DNA of 64,000 nt from JBBPZA01 sp963728925 (GCA_963728925.1 CAVSMB010000002.1:1-64000); one strand, 5' to 3'; counted from the first letter of the stretch, positions 27,750 through 36,576 are shown. The notes: generated by a model from the sequence alone, not told the origin. Translations and numbers: made by a program.

Positions 27750-27764
27750 TACCACCCGGGGGTA
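27750..27764. promoter_or_regulatory. Likely CsoR operator
   Basis: TACCACCCGGGGGTA is a near-perfect palindrome (one mismatch pair), like known CsoR sites of the TACCC...GGGTA type. It starts 12 bp upstream of the csoR-like start and lies within 75 bp of the divergent DUF3105 start, so it could control both. Confidence 0.65.
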
Positions 27765-27824
27765 CGAATCCACCGACCGGCCGGCGCGGGCGGCCGCGCC
27801 CGCTCGCTAGGCTTCCGCGGCCCG

Positions 27825-28541
27825 ATGTCGAGTCGCCAGGAAGAGAAGGAACGGCGTCGCCGCGAGCGCCTCGCGGCCGAGGAGGAGGCCGCGCGGCGTG
27901 ATGCGGGCAAACGCCGCCTGCAGTGGATCGGCGGCGCGCTGCTCGCGATCGTCGCGGTCGGGGTCATCGTCGGCGCGGTCATCGTGCCGGCGATCAGCGG
28001 CAGCGACGACAAGGGCGACGGGAGCGGGCCGCAGCCGCAGACCCCGACGGAGGTCGCGGCGAAGATCCCGGCCCAGCAGAACACGAGCCTTCCGGGCTCC
28101 GTGTCGGCGGCGGGCTGCGCGTTGAAGACGTTCCCGAGCGAGGGCCGCCAGCATTCCGCCACCCCGGCCGACTGGACCTACAAGACCAACCCGCCGACGT
28201 CGGGCACGCACAACCCGGTGCCCGCCCAGGACGGCGTGTACCCGTTCGGGTCGGGCCCCAACAAGGGCGAGACGACCCACTCGCTCGAGCACGGGCGCAT
28301 CGACATCCAGTACGGCACCGGCGTCACCCGCGCGCAGTACACCCAGCTCGAGGCGCTCGTCGGCGAGAACCAGGGCTATCACCAGCTCCTGTTCCGCAAC
28401 CAGACCAATATGCCGTTCGCGGTCGCGGCGACCGCGTGGACCCAGCAGCTCGGCTGCCGGACTATGAACGCGAAGGTGTTCGACGCGCTGCGCAACTTCC
28501 GCGAGCGCTACGCCGACCAGGGGCCGGAAGCGGTTCCCTAG
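27825..28541 (+). CDS. DUF3105 membrane-anchored protein
   Basis: 238 residues: a charged cytoplasmic N-terminus (EEKERRRRERLAAEEEAARR, likely coiled), a membrane helix at about 34-56, a polar linker, and the DUF3105 domain with YKTNPPTSGTHNPVPAQDGV and HSLEHGRIDIQYG. The domain carries several conserved His residues, suggesting metal binding, and faces outside the membrane. It shares a short divergent intergenic region with the CsoR-like repressor, so metal control is plausible. It overlaps the stop of the converging ATP-grasp gene by 4 bp. The function is unknown. Confidence 0.82.
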   Translation: MSSRQEEKERRRRERLAAEEEAARRDAGKRRLQWIGGALLAIVAVGVIVGAVIVPAISGSDDKGDGSGPQPQTPTEVAAKIPAQQNTSLPGSVSAAGCALKTFPSEGRQHSATPADWTYKTNPPTSGTHNPVPAQDGVYPFGSGPNKGETTHSLEHGRIDIQYGTGVTRAQYTQLEALVGENQGYHQLLFRNQTNMPFAVAATAWTQQLGCRTMNAKVFDALRNFRERYADQGPEAVP

Positions 28542-29539
28542 GCGGGCGGGGGGGGTTGCCGGAAGCCGCCGGGCACGATGTCGCGGCCGGTGGGGCGCTT
28601 GTGCTCATCGAGCTCGATCTGCCAGTTGAAGCGCGCGAAGTAGCCGCCCTTGCGGTACTCGCCGACGTGGGGCTCGATCCGCTCGCCTGCGGCCATGCGC
28701 ACGATCAGCTCGGGGTAGTTGCGGCCGGGCAGGGCGGCGTACATCGGGCCTGCGAAGCCGCCGCCGAAGCGCAGGTTCACGTCATGGATCCCGATGCCGA
28801 GCTCGGGGTCGCGGAAGAGCTGGATCATCCCGGGGCCGCGGACGCGCAGCGCGTCCATGGTCGCCCGCGCCACCTCGACCAGCTCGGGGTCGTCGAGGAT
28901 CCGCCCCTTGACCGCCTCGCCGCCGCGCGACTCGAGCATCGAGCGCGGGATGGCGTTGAGGCAGCGGCCGTCTAGGTCGCCGAGGCAGTCCAGCGACACG
29001 TGCTCGCCGCCGTAGAGTCGCTGCCACACCACGGGCTCGTCGACGTAGCCGGTGAAGAACTCCGCCTCTGCCCGGTCGCGGGCGAGGTGGATCGAGCGCG
29101 AGAGCGAGCCGCGCAGGGGCTTGACCACGGCCGGGAAGTCGATCTCCCCGCCGGGGGCCACGGTCGCCGGCGTGGGGAGTCCGTGGGCGCGCAGCGCCTC
29201 GAACGTCGCGAGCTTGTCGAAGGTCGCCTCGGCGGCCTCGGGGTCGGCCACCATCGCCGGCAGGCCGCGCTGCGCGCGGGCGCGGGCGAGGACCTCGATC
29301 TGGGGGTCGAGGAGCGGGACGACCGCCCCCGCTTCGTAGCGCTCGACCAGCCGCTCGAGCGCGCCGACGAAGCCGCGGTCGCCGGTCGGCGGGAGCGCCG
29401 CTCGGTGGTGGGCGGCGTACTGCGCCGGCGCGAGCGGATTGAGGTCGCAGGCGATCGTCGTCGTCTGCGCAGCGAACGCAGAGACGATGTCGTAGCGTCG
29501 CCCGGCCCCGGTGATGATGACGGCGGGCCGACCGCTCAC
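28538..29539 (-). CDS. ATP-grasp ligase in the polysaccharide cluster
   Basis: 333 residues of the carbamoyl-phosphate-synthase-L / PylC-like ATP-grasp group. It has an N-terminal pre-ATP-grasp fold (VIITGAGRRYDIVSAFAAQT), an ATP-binding AVVKPLRGSLSRSIH glycine loop, and catalytic acidic residues in GMIQLFRDPELGIGIHDVNL with the FGGG loop. It should join a carboxylate to an amine or similar group, perhaps decorating a sugar. GTG 29539 overlaps the stop of the sugar transferase gene (GTGA), so it is translationally coupled. The substrate is unknown. Confidence 0.8.
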   Translation of the reverse strand: MSGRPAVIITGAGRRYDIVSAFAAQTTTIACDLNPLAPAQYAAHHRAALPPTGDRGFVGALERLVERYEAGAVVPLLDPQIEVLARARAQRGLPAMVADPEAAEATFDKLATFEALRAHGLPTPATVAPGGEIDFPAVVKPLRGSLSRSIHLARDRAEAEFFTGYVDEPVVWQRLYGGEHVSLDCLGDLDGRCLNAIPRSMLESRGGEAVKGRILDDPELVEVARATMDALRVRGPGMIQLFRDPELGIGIHDVNLRFGGGFAGPMYAALPGRNYPELIVRMAAGERIEPHVGEYRKGGYFARFNWQIELDEHKRPTGRDIVPGGFRQPPPPA

Positions 29540-30183
29540 GGACCGTCCCCCTTGCCGTCCTGCTGGGGCACCTCCCCGGTCAGGTCCCACCCCCCGCCCT
29601 CGCCCTTGTAGAGCCCGCGCCCGCTGAGGAGCATCGCCGGCGTTCGGGCGAGGATCCTCGCGTCGAGCGCGAGCGACTGGTGCTCGACGTACCAGAGGTC
29701 GAGCTCGATGCGCTGCGACCACGGCAGCGAGGCGCGACCGTGCAGCTGGGCCCATCCGGTGAGGCCGGGCTTGACCCGGAGACGCCCTCGCTGGCGCTCT
29801 GAGTAGTGGTCCACCTGGACCTGCACGGTCGGCCGCGGGCCCACCATCGACATGTCGCCGCGCAGGACGTCGAGGAGGTTGGGCAGCTCGTCCAGCGACG
29901 TGCGGCGCAGCAGCGCGCCCACGCGGGTGATGCGGTCGTCGCCCTCCTGGACGGCGAGGCCGGCGCCGATGAACTCAGCTCCGGTGACCATGGTGCGGAA
30001 CTTGTGGATCTCGAACGGCCGCCCGTCGCGGCCGACCCGACGCTGGGTGTAGAGCGCGGGACCGCGCGACTCGAGGCGGACGGCGATCGCGATCAGCGCG
30101 ATCGCCGGCGCCGCGACGACGAGCGCGGCGAGCGAAGCGAGGACGTCGAAGGCGCGTTTGACCGCGCGCGAGAGCGGGCCCAC
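29536..30183 (-). CDS. Initiating sugar-phosphate transferase (bacterial sugar transferase, WbaP/PglC family)
   Basis: A 215-residue enzyme that loads the first sugar phosphate on undecaprenyl phosphate at the inner membrane face. It has the start RAFDVLASLAALVVAAPAIA (re-entrant helix), IHKFRTMVTGAE, the TRVGALLRRTSLDELPNLLD signature, MSMVGPRPT and KPGLTGWAQLHGR. Only the PglC-like catalytic part is present, without the longer WbaP membrane domain. GTG 30183 follows the glycosyltransferase gene within 3 bp. This makes the cluster an undecaprenol-linked polysaccharide locus. Confidence 0.92.
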   Translation of the reverse strand: MGPLSRAVKRAFDVLASLAALVVAAPAIALIAIAVRLESRGPALYTQRRVGRDGRPFEIHKFRTMVTGAEFIGAGLAVQEGDDRITRVGALLRRTSLDELPNLLDVLRGDMSMVGPRPTVQVQVDHYSERQRGRLRVKPGLTGWAQLHGRASLPWSQRIELDLWYVEHQSLALDARILARTPAMLLSGRGLYKGEGGGWDLTGEVPQQDGKGDGP

Positions 30184-30185
30184 GC

Positions 30186-31343
30186 TCAGCGGGTCCCCTC
30201 GGCGGCGTCCCAGCCCGGCGCTGTGCCCTCGCGCAGCCAGTCCCACAGGCCGGCGGCGAGCGACGCGGTGGTGAGAACGTAATAGCGCGCCACGAGCGCC
30301 GGGCGGCCGAGCGGCCCGCCGGTCGCGCGGCCCGCTGCGAGCGCGGCGGCGAGCAGCGCGCCCTGCGCCGCGAGGGCGAGGACGTAGACGGTGCCCGCGC
30401 CGCGCGCGACGAGCGCCGCGCTCGCTCCCAGGGCGGCGAGGTGGAGGAATGGCGTGAGGTAGCGCAGGACGCGGTGCGACGCGATCATCAACGCGTAGAG
30501 CGGGCCGTAGCCGCGCGGGTCGAGCATCCCCCCGCGCACGACTATCGGCCACGTGTGGCTCATCATGCGCCGCTTGCGCGCGAACTCGCCCTCGATGGAG
30601 GGGACCATCTTCTCGGTCGCCCTCGCGGCGGGCGCGTACACCGCGCGCCAGCCGCGCTTGACCAAGGTGAACGGGAAGGTGAGGTCGTGGCCCATGATCG
30701 GGTCGACGCGCACGTAGGCCTCGCGCCGCGTCGCGTAGATCGCGCCGTTGCCCGCGGTGACCGACGCGAGCCGCGACTCCAGCGCGCGGGTCCACATCTC
30801 ATAGCGCCAGTAGAGGCCCTCCTGGTTGGTCCCTCCCTCGTTGAGGAAGCGCACCTGCCCGCACGCATAGCCGACGCTGGAATCGGCGAAGGCCTCGACG
30901 AGCCGCGCCAGCGCGTCGGCCTCCCACGTCGCGTTGGCGTCGGAGAACGCGACGATCTCGCCGCGCGCACGGTCCACGCCGGCGTCCTGCGCGGCGATCT
31001 TCCCGCCGCGAGCAAGCTCGAGGACGACGTCGGCCCCAGCCGCGCGGGCGGCCGCGACGGTGCCGTCGCTCGAGCCGTCGGAGCAGACGATGATCTCGAG
31101 TCGCTCCGGCGGCCAATCCTGCCCGCGGGCGTCGGCGACCTTGGCGGCGATCACCGCCTCCTCGTCGTGGGCGGCGACGATGAGCGAGACGTCGGGCGTC
31201 GCCTCCCGCGCCGCCTCGGGAGGTCCGCCATCCGGCGCTCGCCGGATGCGGTCGAGCGCGGCGAGGACGAGTGGGTAGCCCGCCTGCGCGTAGACGAGCA
31301 AACCGGCGGAGGCCCAGAAGGTGAGCTTGAGCGCGCTTGGCAC
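30186..31343 (-). CDS. Membrane glycosyltransferase, GT2 family
   Basis: 385 residues. A first membrane helix is followed by the GT2 domain: SLIVAAHDEEAVIAAKVADA, IIVCSDGSSDGTV, the DxD-like VAFSDANATW, and the acceptor-site region TAGNGAIYATRRE. An RKRRMMSHTW segment resembles the (Q/R)xxRW region. Three to four C-terminal helices finish the protein. It should add sugars from nucleotide donors to the lipid-linked chain. It lies directly upstream of the initiating transferase in the same operon. Confidence 0.88.
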   Translation of the reverse strand: MPSALKLTFWASAGLLVYAQAGYPLVLAALDRIRRAPDGGPPEAAREATPDVSLIVAAHDEEAVIAAKVADARGQDWPPERLEIIVCSDGSSDGTVAAARAAGADVVLELARGGKIAAQDAGVDRARGEIVAFSDANATWEADALARLVEAFADSSVGYACGQVRFLNEGGTNQEGLYWRYEMWTRALESRLASVTAGNGAIYATRREAYVRVDPIMGHDLTFPFTLVKRGWRAVYAPAARATEKMVPSIEGEFARKRRMMSHTWPIVVRGGMLDPRGYGPLYALMIASHRVLRYLTPFLHLAALGASAALVARGAGTVYVLALAAQGALLAAALAAGRATGGPLGRPALVARYYVLTTASLAAGLWDWLREGTAPGWDAAEGTR

Positions 31344-31350
31344 GGGCAGC

Positions 31351-32095
31351 TCACTCTAGGGTCGAGAGCAGATAGGCGAGCGCGAAGCCCAGCGTCGTGA
31401 CGAGGCCCAGCCACTGGTTGCGCTGCAGGCGCCGCTCGAAGCGCGTGTCGGCCGGCCGGCCGTGGCGCTCGCCGACCGCGACGAACGCCTCCGGGATCAT
31501 CGTGTCGACGAGCATCACGAGAATCGCGCCGCCCGCGAAGGCCTGGATGCCGCCGAGCAGGTTGCCGCCGGCCCGTCGAGCGCGACGTAGCCCACCCCGG
31601 CGGCGAGCGCAGAGACCGCGGCGACCGCGCCCCAGAGCCCGAGGATCCAGCGGCCGGCCGGCCCTTCGCGCGGAACTCGGTCGAGGCGGACAGCGACTCG
31701 GGGATGTTGGACAGGAAGACGGCGGCGACCAGCGCGGCGCTCACACTGCCGTTGAGCACGGTCAGGCCGATGGCCGCCGACTCGGGGATGCCGTCGAGGA
31801 CTGCGCCGATCGTGATGCCAAGCGCGTCCCCGCCCCCGCTGTGTCGCTGCAGCAGCCGGTTGGCTCCCCAGTAGACCAGTGCTCCGGCGGCGAGGCCGCC
31901 GGCGACGGCGTCGGCGCCGCCCACGCGGTAGGCCTCGTCGGTCAGCTCGAAGGCGACCGCGCTGATGAGAACGCCGGCGCCGAAGGCCATGATGATGCCC
32001 ACGACGCGCTTCGGGACGGTGGTGATCACCGCGACCGCTGCCCCCAGCAGCAGCGCGGCGCCACCCACGAACCCCCAGAAGACGGCCTCGCCCAT
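31351..32095 (-). pseudogene. ZIP-family metal transporter with two frameshifts
   Basis: The ATG at 32095 overlaps the stop of the upstream glycosyltransferase gene. Frame 1 gives the ZIP helices MGEAVFWGFVGGAALLLGAA, ITIGAVLDGIPESAAIGLTV (metal site) and AVFLSNIPESLSASTEFRAK. After a slip in the GC run 31651-31664 another frame gives RWILGLWGAVAAVSALAAGV. After a second slip at 31566-31577 a third gives GNLLGGIQAFAGGAILVMLV and a GLVTTLGFALAYLLSTLE end. All conserved ZIP parts are there, so this is either a recent pseudogene or a gene with two read errors. Confidence 0.75.
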
Positions 32096-33204
32096 CAGGG
32101 CGCAGACCCCCGAAGCAGCGACAGGTACAGCGCGACGTGCTGGGCCGCGGCGGCGTCCCACGAGTAGCTCGTCCGCGCCGTGCGCTCGGCGGCGGCGGCC
32201 AGGGCGGCGCGGCGGGCGGGGTCGTCGAGCAGGCGGCGCAGGGCGAGGTGCAGCGCAGCCGCATCCCCGGGGAGCACGAGCTCGGCGGCGCCCGTCTCGG
32301 CCACCTCGGGGAAGCCCCCGACCGCGGAGAGCAGCAGCGGGCGGCCGAAGGCGAGCGCCGTGTACAGGACCCCGGACTGGTCGATCTCGCGGTAGGGCAG
32401 CACGACGAGGTCGGCGCGGCGGAAGAGCGCCGGGAGCAGCGCATCGGGGACGAACTCCGGGAAGAAGCGGACGGTCGGCGTGGCGCGGGCGTGCAGCGGG
32501 CCGAGCGGCATTCGCGGGTGGCCGACCACCCACAGCTCGGCGTCGCCGATCCCCCGCCACGCCTCGAGCAGGACGTCGAGCCCCTTGTACGGGCGCAGGA
32601 GCCCGAAGAAGAGCACGACGGGGCGTTCGACCTCGCGCATAGCCGCGGGAAGCGGGTCCTCGTGCTCCAGGCGCGTCAGGTAGTCGAAGGCGCCGTGGTG
32701 GATGACGTGGACCTTCTCCGCGGGGACCTCGAGGTCGACGACGAGCCGCTCGCGGCCGTGGTGGGAGTGGACGACGACGGCGTCGACGCGGTCGTAGAGG
32801 CGTCGCTGGGCGCGCAGCTGGCCGGCCCGCGGCTCGCGCGGCAGCACGTCGTGGGCGGTGAGGACGAGCGGCCGGTCGCGTGGCAGCAGGTGAACGTCGA
32901 GCGGCTGCACGGTCAGCCACTGGAAGTGGACGACGTCGGCGGCGCGCGCGGCGCGGCGGTAGGCGAGCATGTCGGGCACGTGCCGGGCGAGCTTGGCCGC
33001 GCGGCGCAGCCGCGAGCCGGCTCCTCCGACGGCCCCGCGGTAGAAGCGCTCGTCGACCGCGTAGCCCTCCGGCGCCGCGACCTGCCCGTAGGCGAAGCGG
33101 CCGGTGACGAGCCGCACGCTCGCCCCGGCGCGCGCCAGCGCGGCCGCGAGAGCGCGGTCGTAGGGCGGCGTGAAGGCCGACGGGTCGACGAGATCGACGC
33201 GCAT
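32095..33204 (-). CDS. Glycosyltransferase, GT4 family
   Basis: A 369-residue GT-B enzyme. The N-terminal domain has VVHFQWLTVQPLDVHL and LVLTAHDVLP; the C-terminal nucleotide-sugar domain has VVLFFGLLRPYKGLDVLLEA, LWVVGHP, VVLPYREIDQSGVLYTALAF and the LSAVGGFPEVAE glutamate. It transfers a sugar to a polysaccharide intermediate in the cytoplasm. Its stop overlaps the ZIP start (ATGA). Divergent from the GT2 gene at 33312 across a palindrome-rich spacer. Confidence 0.9.
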   Translation of the reverse strand: MRVDLVDPSAFTPPYDRALAAALARAGASVRLVTGRFAYGQVAAPEGYAVDERFYRGAVGGAGSRLRRAAKLARHVPDMLAYRRAARAADVVHFQWLTVQPLDVHLLPRDRPLVLTAHDVLPREPRAGQLRAQRRLYDRVDAVVVHSHHGRERLVVDLEVPAEKVHVIHHGAFDYLTRLEHEDPLPAAMREVERPVVLFFGLLRPYKGLDVLLEAWRGIGDAELWVVGHPRMPLGPLHARATPTVRFFPEFVPDALLPALFRRADLVVLPYREIDQSGVLYTALAFGRPLLLSAVGGFPEVAETGAAELVLPGDAAALHLALRRLLDDPARRAALAAAAERTARTSYSWDAAAAQHVALYLSLLRGSAP

Positions 33205-33240
33205 GGCGCCGTCGCGATGATCGCAGCGGAGACGGGCGGT

Positions 33241-33296
33241 GCGATCGCCGGCGGCGCGATCGCTGGGCTGACCCCGCGGTCACCGCGGGCGATCGC
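33241..33296. promoter_or_regulatory. Palindrome cluster between divergent glycosyltransferase genes
   Basis: Within 56 bp are three copies of GCGATCGC (33241, 33256, 33289) and a perfect 17-bp palindrome CCCGCGGTCACCGCGGG (33273-33289). No known operator matches. The site sits in the only intergenic gap of a divergent pair, where a shared control site is expected. Confidence 0.35.
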
Positions 33297-33311
33297 CATG
33301 ATCTGCGGCCC

Positions 33312-34247
33312 ATGCCCGTCGAGGTCACCTACTGCGTGGTCAACACCGAGCAGCGCGAGCTGCTCGGGCGCTGCCTCGACGCCGTCGCCCGCGAGCGCGC
33401 CGCGGTGCCCTTCGACACCGAGGTGCTCGTGCTCGACAACGCGTCGGCCGACGGGTCGGCGGAGCTCGCGCGAGCCCACGCGGCCGTCGACGAGGTGATC
33501 GCGCTGTCTCGGCGCACGGCCAAGTCGGCCAACGACTCCGAGCTGCTGCGCCGCGCCCGCGGGCGCTTCGGCCTGCTCCTCAACGAGGACTCCGAGCTGC
33601 TGCCCGGCGCGACCGGCGCGCTCCACGCAGCCATGGCCGTGCGGCCGCGCTCGGGGGCCGTCGTCGCGCGCCTCGTGCGCCCCGACGGCCGCGTCCAGCC
33701 CTCGGCGTGGCGCTTTCCGACCACCGCCACCGCGCTCGCCGGCGCGGCCTTCCTGCATCGACGGCTGACCGTCCAGAGCCGCGGCGACGCGGTGCGCGAG
33801 GTCGACTGGGCGCAGTCGGCCGCGCTGCTCGTCCGCACGGCCGCCGCCGCCGAGGTCGGCTGGCTCGACGAGACGTTCTTCGTCTACGGGGAGGAGGTCG
33901 ACTTCTGCCGGCGCCTGCACGACGCGGGCTGGTCGACGCTCTTCGTTCCGCAGGCGACGGCCATCCACCACGAGCAGCTGTCGACCGGCGGCGTGCCCGA
34001 GCGACGGATCGTCGAGTTCTCGCGCAACCGCGAGCGCTACCTGCGCAAGCACGAGCGCGGCGGCACGGTCGCGGCGGTGCGCTGGCTGACCGCGTGGGCC
34101 TACGCCGTGCGCGCCGCCGCGGCGCTCGTCCTCCCCGGTCACGACCCGCGGCGCTACTGGCGCCACGTGACCGCGACGCTGCACCCCGACCGGGGCGAGG
34201 GAATCCGCGAGGCGGCCGAGCGGCTCAACCGCGAACGGGACGCCTGA
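33312..34247 (+). CDS. Glycosyltransferase, GT2 family (rhamnosyltransferase-like)
   Basis: A 311-residue WbbL-type enzyme: VEVTYCVVNTEQRELLGRCL, VLVLDNASADGSAEL, GLLLNEDSELLPGATGALHA (metal site), the DWAQSAALLVRTAA acceptor region and the LDETFFVYGEEVDFCRRLHD catalytic base motif. It lacks membrane segments except a weak C-terminal hydrophobic patch. It probably adds a deoxysugar in the surface polysaccharide. It is the only plus-strand gene in this cluster. Confidence 0.88.
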   Translation: MPVEVTYCVVNTEQRELLGRCLDAVARERAAVPFDTEVLVLDNASADGSAELARAHAAVDEVIALSRRTAKSANDSELLRRARGRFGLLLNEDSELLPGATGALHAAMAVRPRSGAVVARLVRPDGRVQPSAWRFPTTATALAGAAFLHRRLTVQSRGDAVREVDWAQSAALLVRTAAAAEVGWLDETFFVYGEEVDFCRRLHDAGWSTLFVPQATAIHHEQLSTGGVPERRIVEFSRNRERYLRKHERGGTVAAVRWLTAWAYAVRAAAALVLPGHDPRRYWRHVTATLHPDRGEGIREAAERLNRERDA

Positions 34248-34449
34248 GCGGCACGCCGTCGCGCAGGTCGTACACGGCCCCGGGCGCAACGATCTGCTCG
34301 ACGCCACGGTCGACGCCGGGCTCCATGCCGCCGATCGCCTCCCGTTCCACGGCGGGGTCGATGAGCGGCAGGACCTCCTCGGGGTCACCGGCCACCATTG
34401 CGGCGACGACGCGCTGCACCACCTCGACCTTGAGGTCGACGTCGCTCAC
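34225..34449 (-). CDS. Small hypothetical protein
   Basis: 74 residues beginning MSDVDLKVEVVQRVVAAMVA, followed by GDPEEVLPLIDPAVEREAIG. The pattern recalls the first helices of SnoaL/NTF2-like proteins but is too short to form the fold. Its ATG overlaps the stop of the O-methyltransferase gene (ATGA), so it is translationally coupled. Its end overlaps the converging GT2 gene by 23 bp. Confidence 0.55.
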   Translation of the reverse strand: MSDVDLKVEVVQRVVAAMVAGDPEEVLPLIDPAVEREAIGGMEPGVDRGVEQIVAPGAVYDLRDGVPLRRPVRG

Positions 34450-35087
34450 GCGCGTCGGACGGCGAGGGCGAGACCGTCGCCGATCGGCACAACCGATGCC
34501 TCGAGCGACGCGTCAGTCGCGAGGCGCTGGTTGAAGGCGCGCATCACGGTGATCTGCTCCTCGGTCCATGGCCCGGACGGGCGTCCCTCGGCCACCGTGC
34601 CCGACATCAGCACGTTGTCGGCCGCCACGAGGCCGCCGGGGCGCAGCAACGGCAGCACGCCGTCCAGGTAGGCGCCGTACTGCGTCTTCACCCCGTCGAT
34701 GAAGGCGAGGTCGATCGGGCCCTGCGCTCGGCTCAGCCCCTCGCGCGCGTCCTCGAGGCGCAGCTCGACGCGGTCGAGCACGCCGGCCCGCTCGAGGTAG
34801 CCGCGGGCCGCCTCCTGGCGCTCAGGGTCGACGTCGAAGGAGACGATCCGCCCGTCGGGCGGCAGCACGCGAGCGACGTAGAGGGTCGAGACGCCGATCG
34901 CCGTGCCGACCTCGACGACGCGGCGTGCGCCGGTCGCCGCGGCGAGCACGGCGAGGAAGCGCCCGGTGACCGGCGGGACGATCGGCACCCCTTCGCGCTC
35001 ACCCTGGGCCTCCATGTCCGCAAGGACCGGGTCCGGCTCGGGGCGCAGGGCGTCGAGGTAGCCGCCGACGGCGTCGGTGACGATCAT
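34446..35087 (-). CDS. Class I O-methyltransferase (catechol/caffeoyl-CoA OMT-like)
   Basis: A 213-residue SAM-dependent O-methyltransferase: RRVVEVGTAIGVSTLYVARV (motif I), SFDVDPERQEAARGYLERAG, IDLAFIDGVKTQYGAYLDGV (metal-binding Asp) and VAADNVLMSG (second Asp/Asn pair). The divalent-metal OMT family methylates catechols or other hydroxyls; here a sugar or phenolic hydroxyl is possible. TAGACT is 7 nt before the ATG, giving a leaderless promoter. Confidence 0.88.
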   Translation of the reverse strand: MIVTDAVGGYLDALRPEPDPVLADMEAQGEREGVPIVPPVTGRFLAVLAAATGARRVVEVGTAIGVSTLYVARVLPPDGRIVSFDVDPERQEAARGYLERAGVLDRVELRLEDAREGLSRAQGPIDLAFIDGVKTQYGAYLDGVLPLLRPGGLVAADNVLMSGTVAEGRPSGPWTEEQITVMRAFNQRLATDASLEASVVPIGDGLALAVRRA

Positions 35088-35094
35088 GGGCGCG

Positions 35095-35100
35095 AGTCTA
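35095..35100 (-). promoter_or_regulatory. Putative -10 element of the O-methyltransferase gene
   Basis: TAGACT on the minus strand, 7 nt before the ATG at 35087. It overlaps the last codons of the flippase gene. Confidence 0.5.
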
Positions 35101-36567
35101 CGTCGCGCGGGCGGGGCGAAGCCGCGCGGCGAGGCCGCGCAGCCGCGAGACCTCCTCCGGCCGGAAGAAGCGCACGGCGACGAGCAGCAGCGGGATCGCC
35201 GCGAGTGCGACGGCCCGCGAGACGAGCCCCTCGGCGCCCGACGTCGGCAGCAGCAGCTCGGCCGCCACGGTGACGCCGCCGATCACGAGCACGAGCTGCA
35301 GCAGCCGCGCCCACTGGAAGGACACGGCGAACAGCGAGCGCGTGAGCAGGTACATGAGCACGAGCATCACCGCGTAGGCGCCGACGAGCGCGATGCCGGC
35401 GCCCGAGATGCCCAGGGGCGGGACCAGGACGACGAGCAGGACCACGTTGACGACAAGGCCGGCGAGCGCGGCGGGGAAGTTGCGCGAGGTCACGCGGGCG
35501 CGGCCGGCCATCACGACGAAGACGAGGAAGAGCCCGTACAGGGCCCATCCGAGCGCGACCCACGGGAGCGCCTCGTGCGCCGGGTAGAAGGCCGGGGCGG
35601 CGAGCAGGCGAACGACCCAGCGGCCCAGCAGGGTGATGCCGGCGACCACGAGCCCGGTGCCCAGCACGTAGTAGGTGGTGATGAAGGCGTAGACGCGGCG
35701 CGCCTCGTCGTCGTCGGTGATCGAGTAGGCGAGCGGCGGCCATGCGTACTGGAAGGCGCGCACAGTGAACACCACGACGGCGGCGAGCTTGACCGCGAGC
35801 GAGTACAGGCCGGCGGCGCCCTCGCTCTCGGTGCGGAAGAGGTAGAGGCGGTCGACGACGTTGAGGAGGAAGACCGAGACCTCGGCGGGGACTGTGGGCA
35901 GCCCGAAGCGCAGCATGTCGGGGAGCTCACGGAGCGCTCTGCGCTCGGGCACGACGCCGAGGCGATCGCGCAGCGACCACCACAGGCCGAGCAGCACGAC
36001 CCCCGACGCGGCGAAGTTCCCGAGCAGCAGGCCCGGGGCCCCGTCGTCGCGCACGACGACGAGCCAGATGGTCAGCGAGACGGTGAGCACCACGTTGGTC
36101 AGCGACGCGATGAGGTAGGGGCGCGCGCGCTCCTCGACGCGCAGCAGCGCGTAGGCGAGCTCGAGGTTGGTGAAGGCCCAGAGCCCGTAGACCGCGATGC
36201 GCATGATCCCGGCGTCCTCGTAGCCCAGCACCAGCCGGCTCAGGGGCCCGGCCAGCGCGCCGGCGAGCAGCGCGGCGAGCGTCGTCGCCACGAACAGGAA
36301 GCCGGTCGAGACTCGCGCGACGCGCCGCCGCCGGGCCGGATCGTCGTCGAGGAAGTGGAAGCGCACGTAGGCCTCCCCGATCCCGAGGCGGACGACGATG
36401 CTCACGAGGATGACCAGCGTGAGCAGCAGCTCGGCCACGCCGTAGTCGGATCGCGTCAGGTGGCGTGTGTAGAGCGGGAGCGTCCCGAGCGCGAGCAGCT
36501 TGGAGAGGACGTCGCCCGCCTGGTAGGCCGCGCCGGTGCGCAGCAGGCGGCGGATGTAGCCGTACAT
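35098..36567 (-). CDS. Polysaccharide flippase (Wzx/MATE-like)
   Basis: A 489-residue protein with about 14 membrane helices. It opens with the family signature GAAYQAGDVLSKLLALGTLP, then LYTRHLTRSDYGVAELLLTL, and a mid-protein PTVPAEVSVFLLNVVDRLYL segment. It should flip undecaprenol-linked oligosaccharide across the membrane. It stands at the head of the minus-strand operon, with TAGCGT 9 nt before its ATG. No polymerase is in this cluster; the O-antigen ligase-type protein at 53969 could serve. Confidence 0.9.
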   Translation of the reverse strand: MYGYIRRLLRTGAAYQAGDVLSKLLALGTLPLYTRHLTRSDYGVAELLLTLVILVSIVVRLGIGEAYVRFHFLDDDPARRRRVARVSTGFLFVATTLAALLAGALAGPLSRLVLGYEDAGIMRIAVYGLWAFTNLELAYALLRVEERARPYLIASLTNVVLTVSLTIWLVVVRDDGAPGLLLGNFAASGVVLLGLWWSLRDRLGVVPERRALRELPDMLRFGLPTVPAEVSVFLLNVVDRLYLFRTESEGAAGLYSLAVKLAAVVVFTVRAFQYAWPPLAYSITDDDEARRVYAFITTYYVLGTGLVVAGITLLGRWVVRLLAAPAFYPAHEALPWVALGWALYGLFLVFVVMAGRARVTSRNFPAALAGLVVNVVLLVVLVPPLGISGAGIALVGAYAVMLVLMYLLTRSLFAVSFQWARLLQLVLVIGGVTVAAELLLPTSGAEGLVSRAVALAAIPLLLVAVRFFRPEEVSRLRGLAARLRPARAT

Positions 36568-36576
36568 CGCCGCCAG

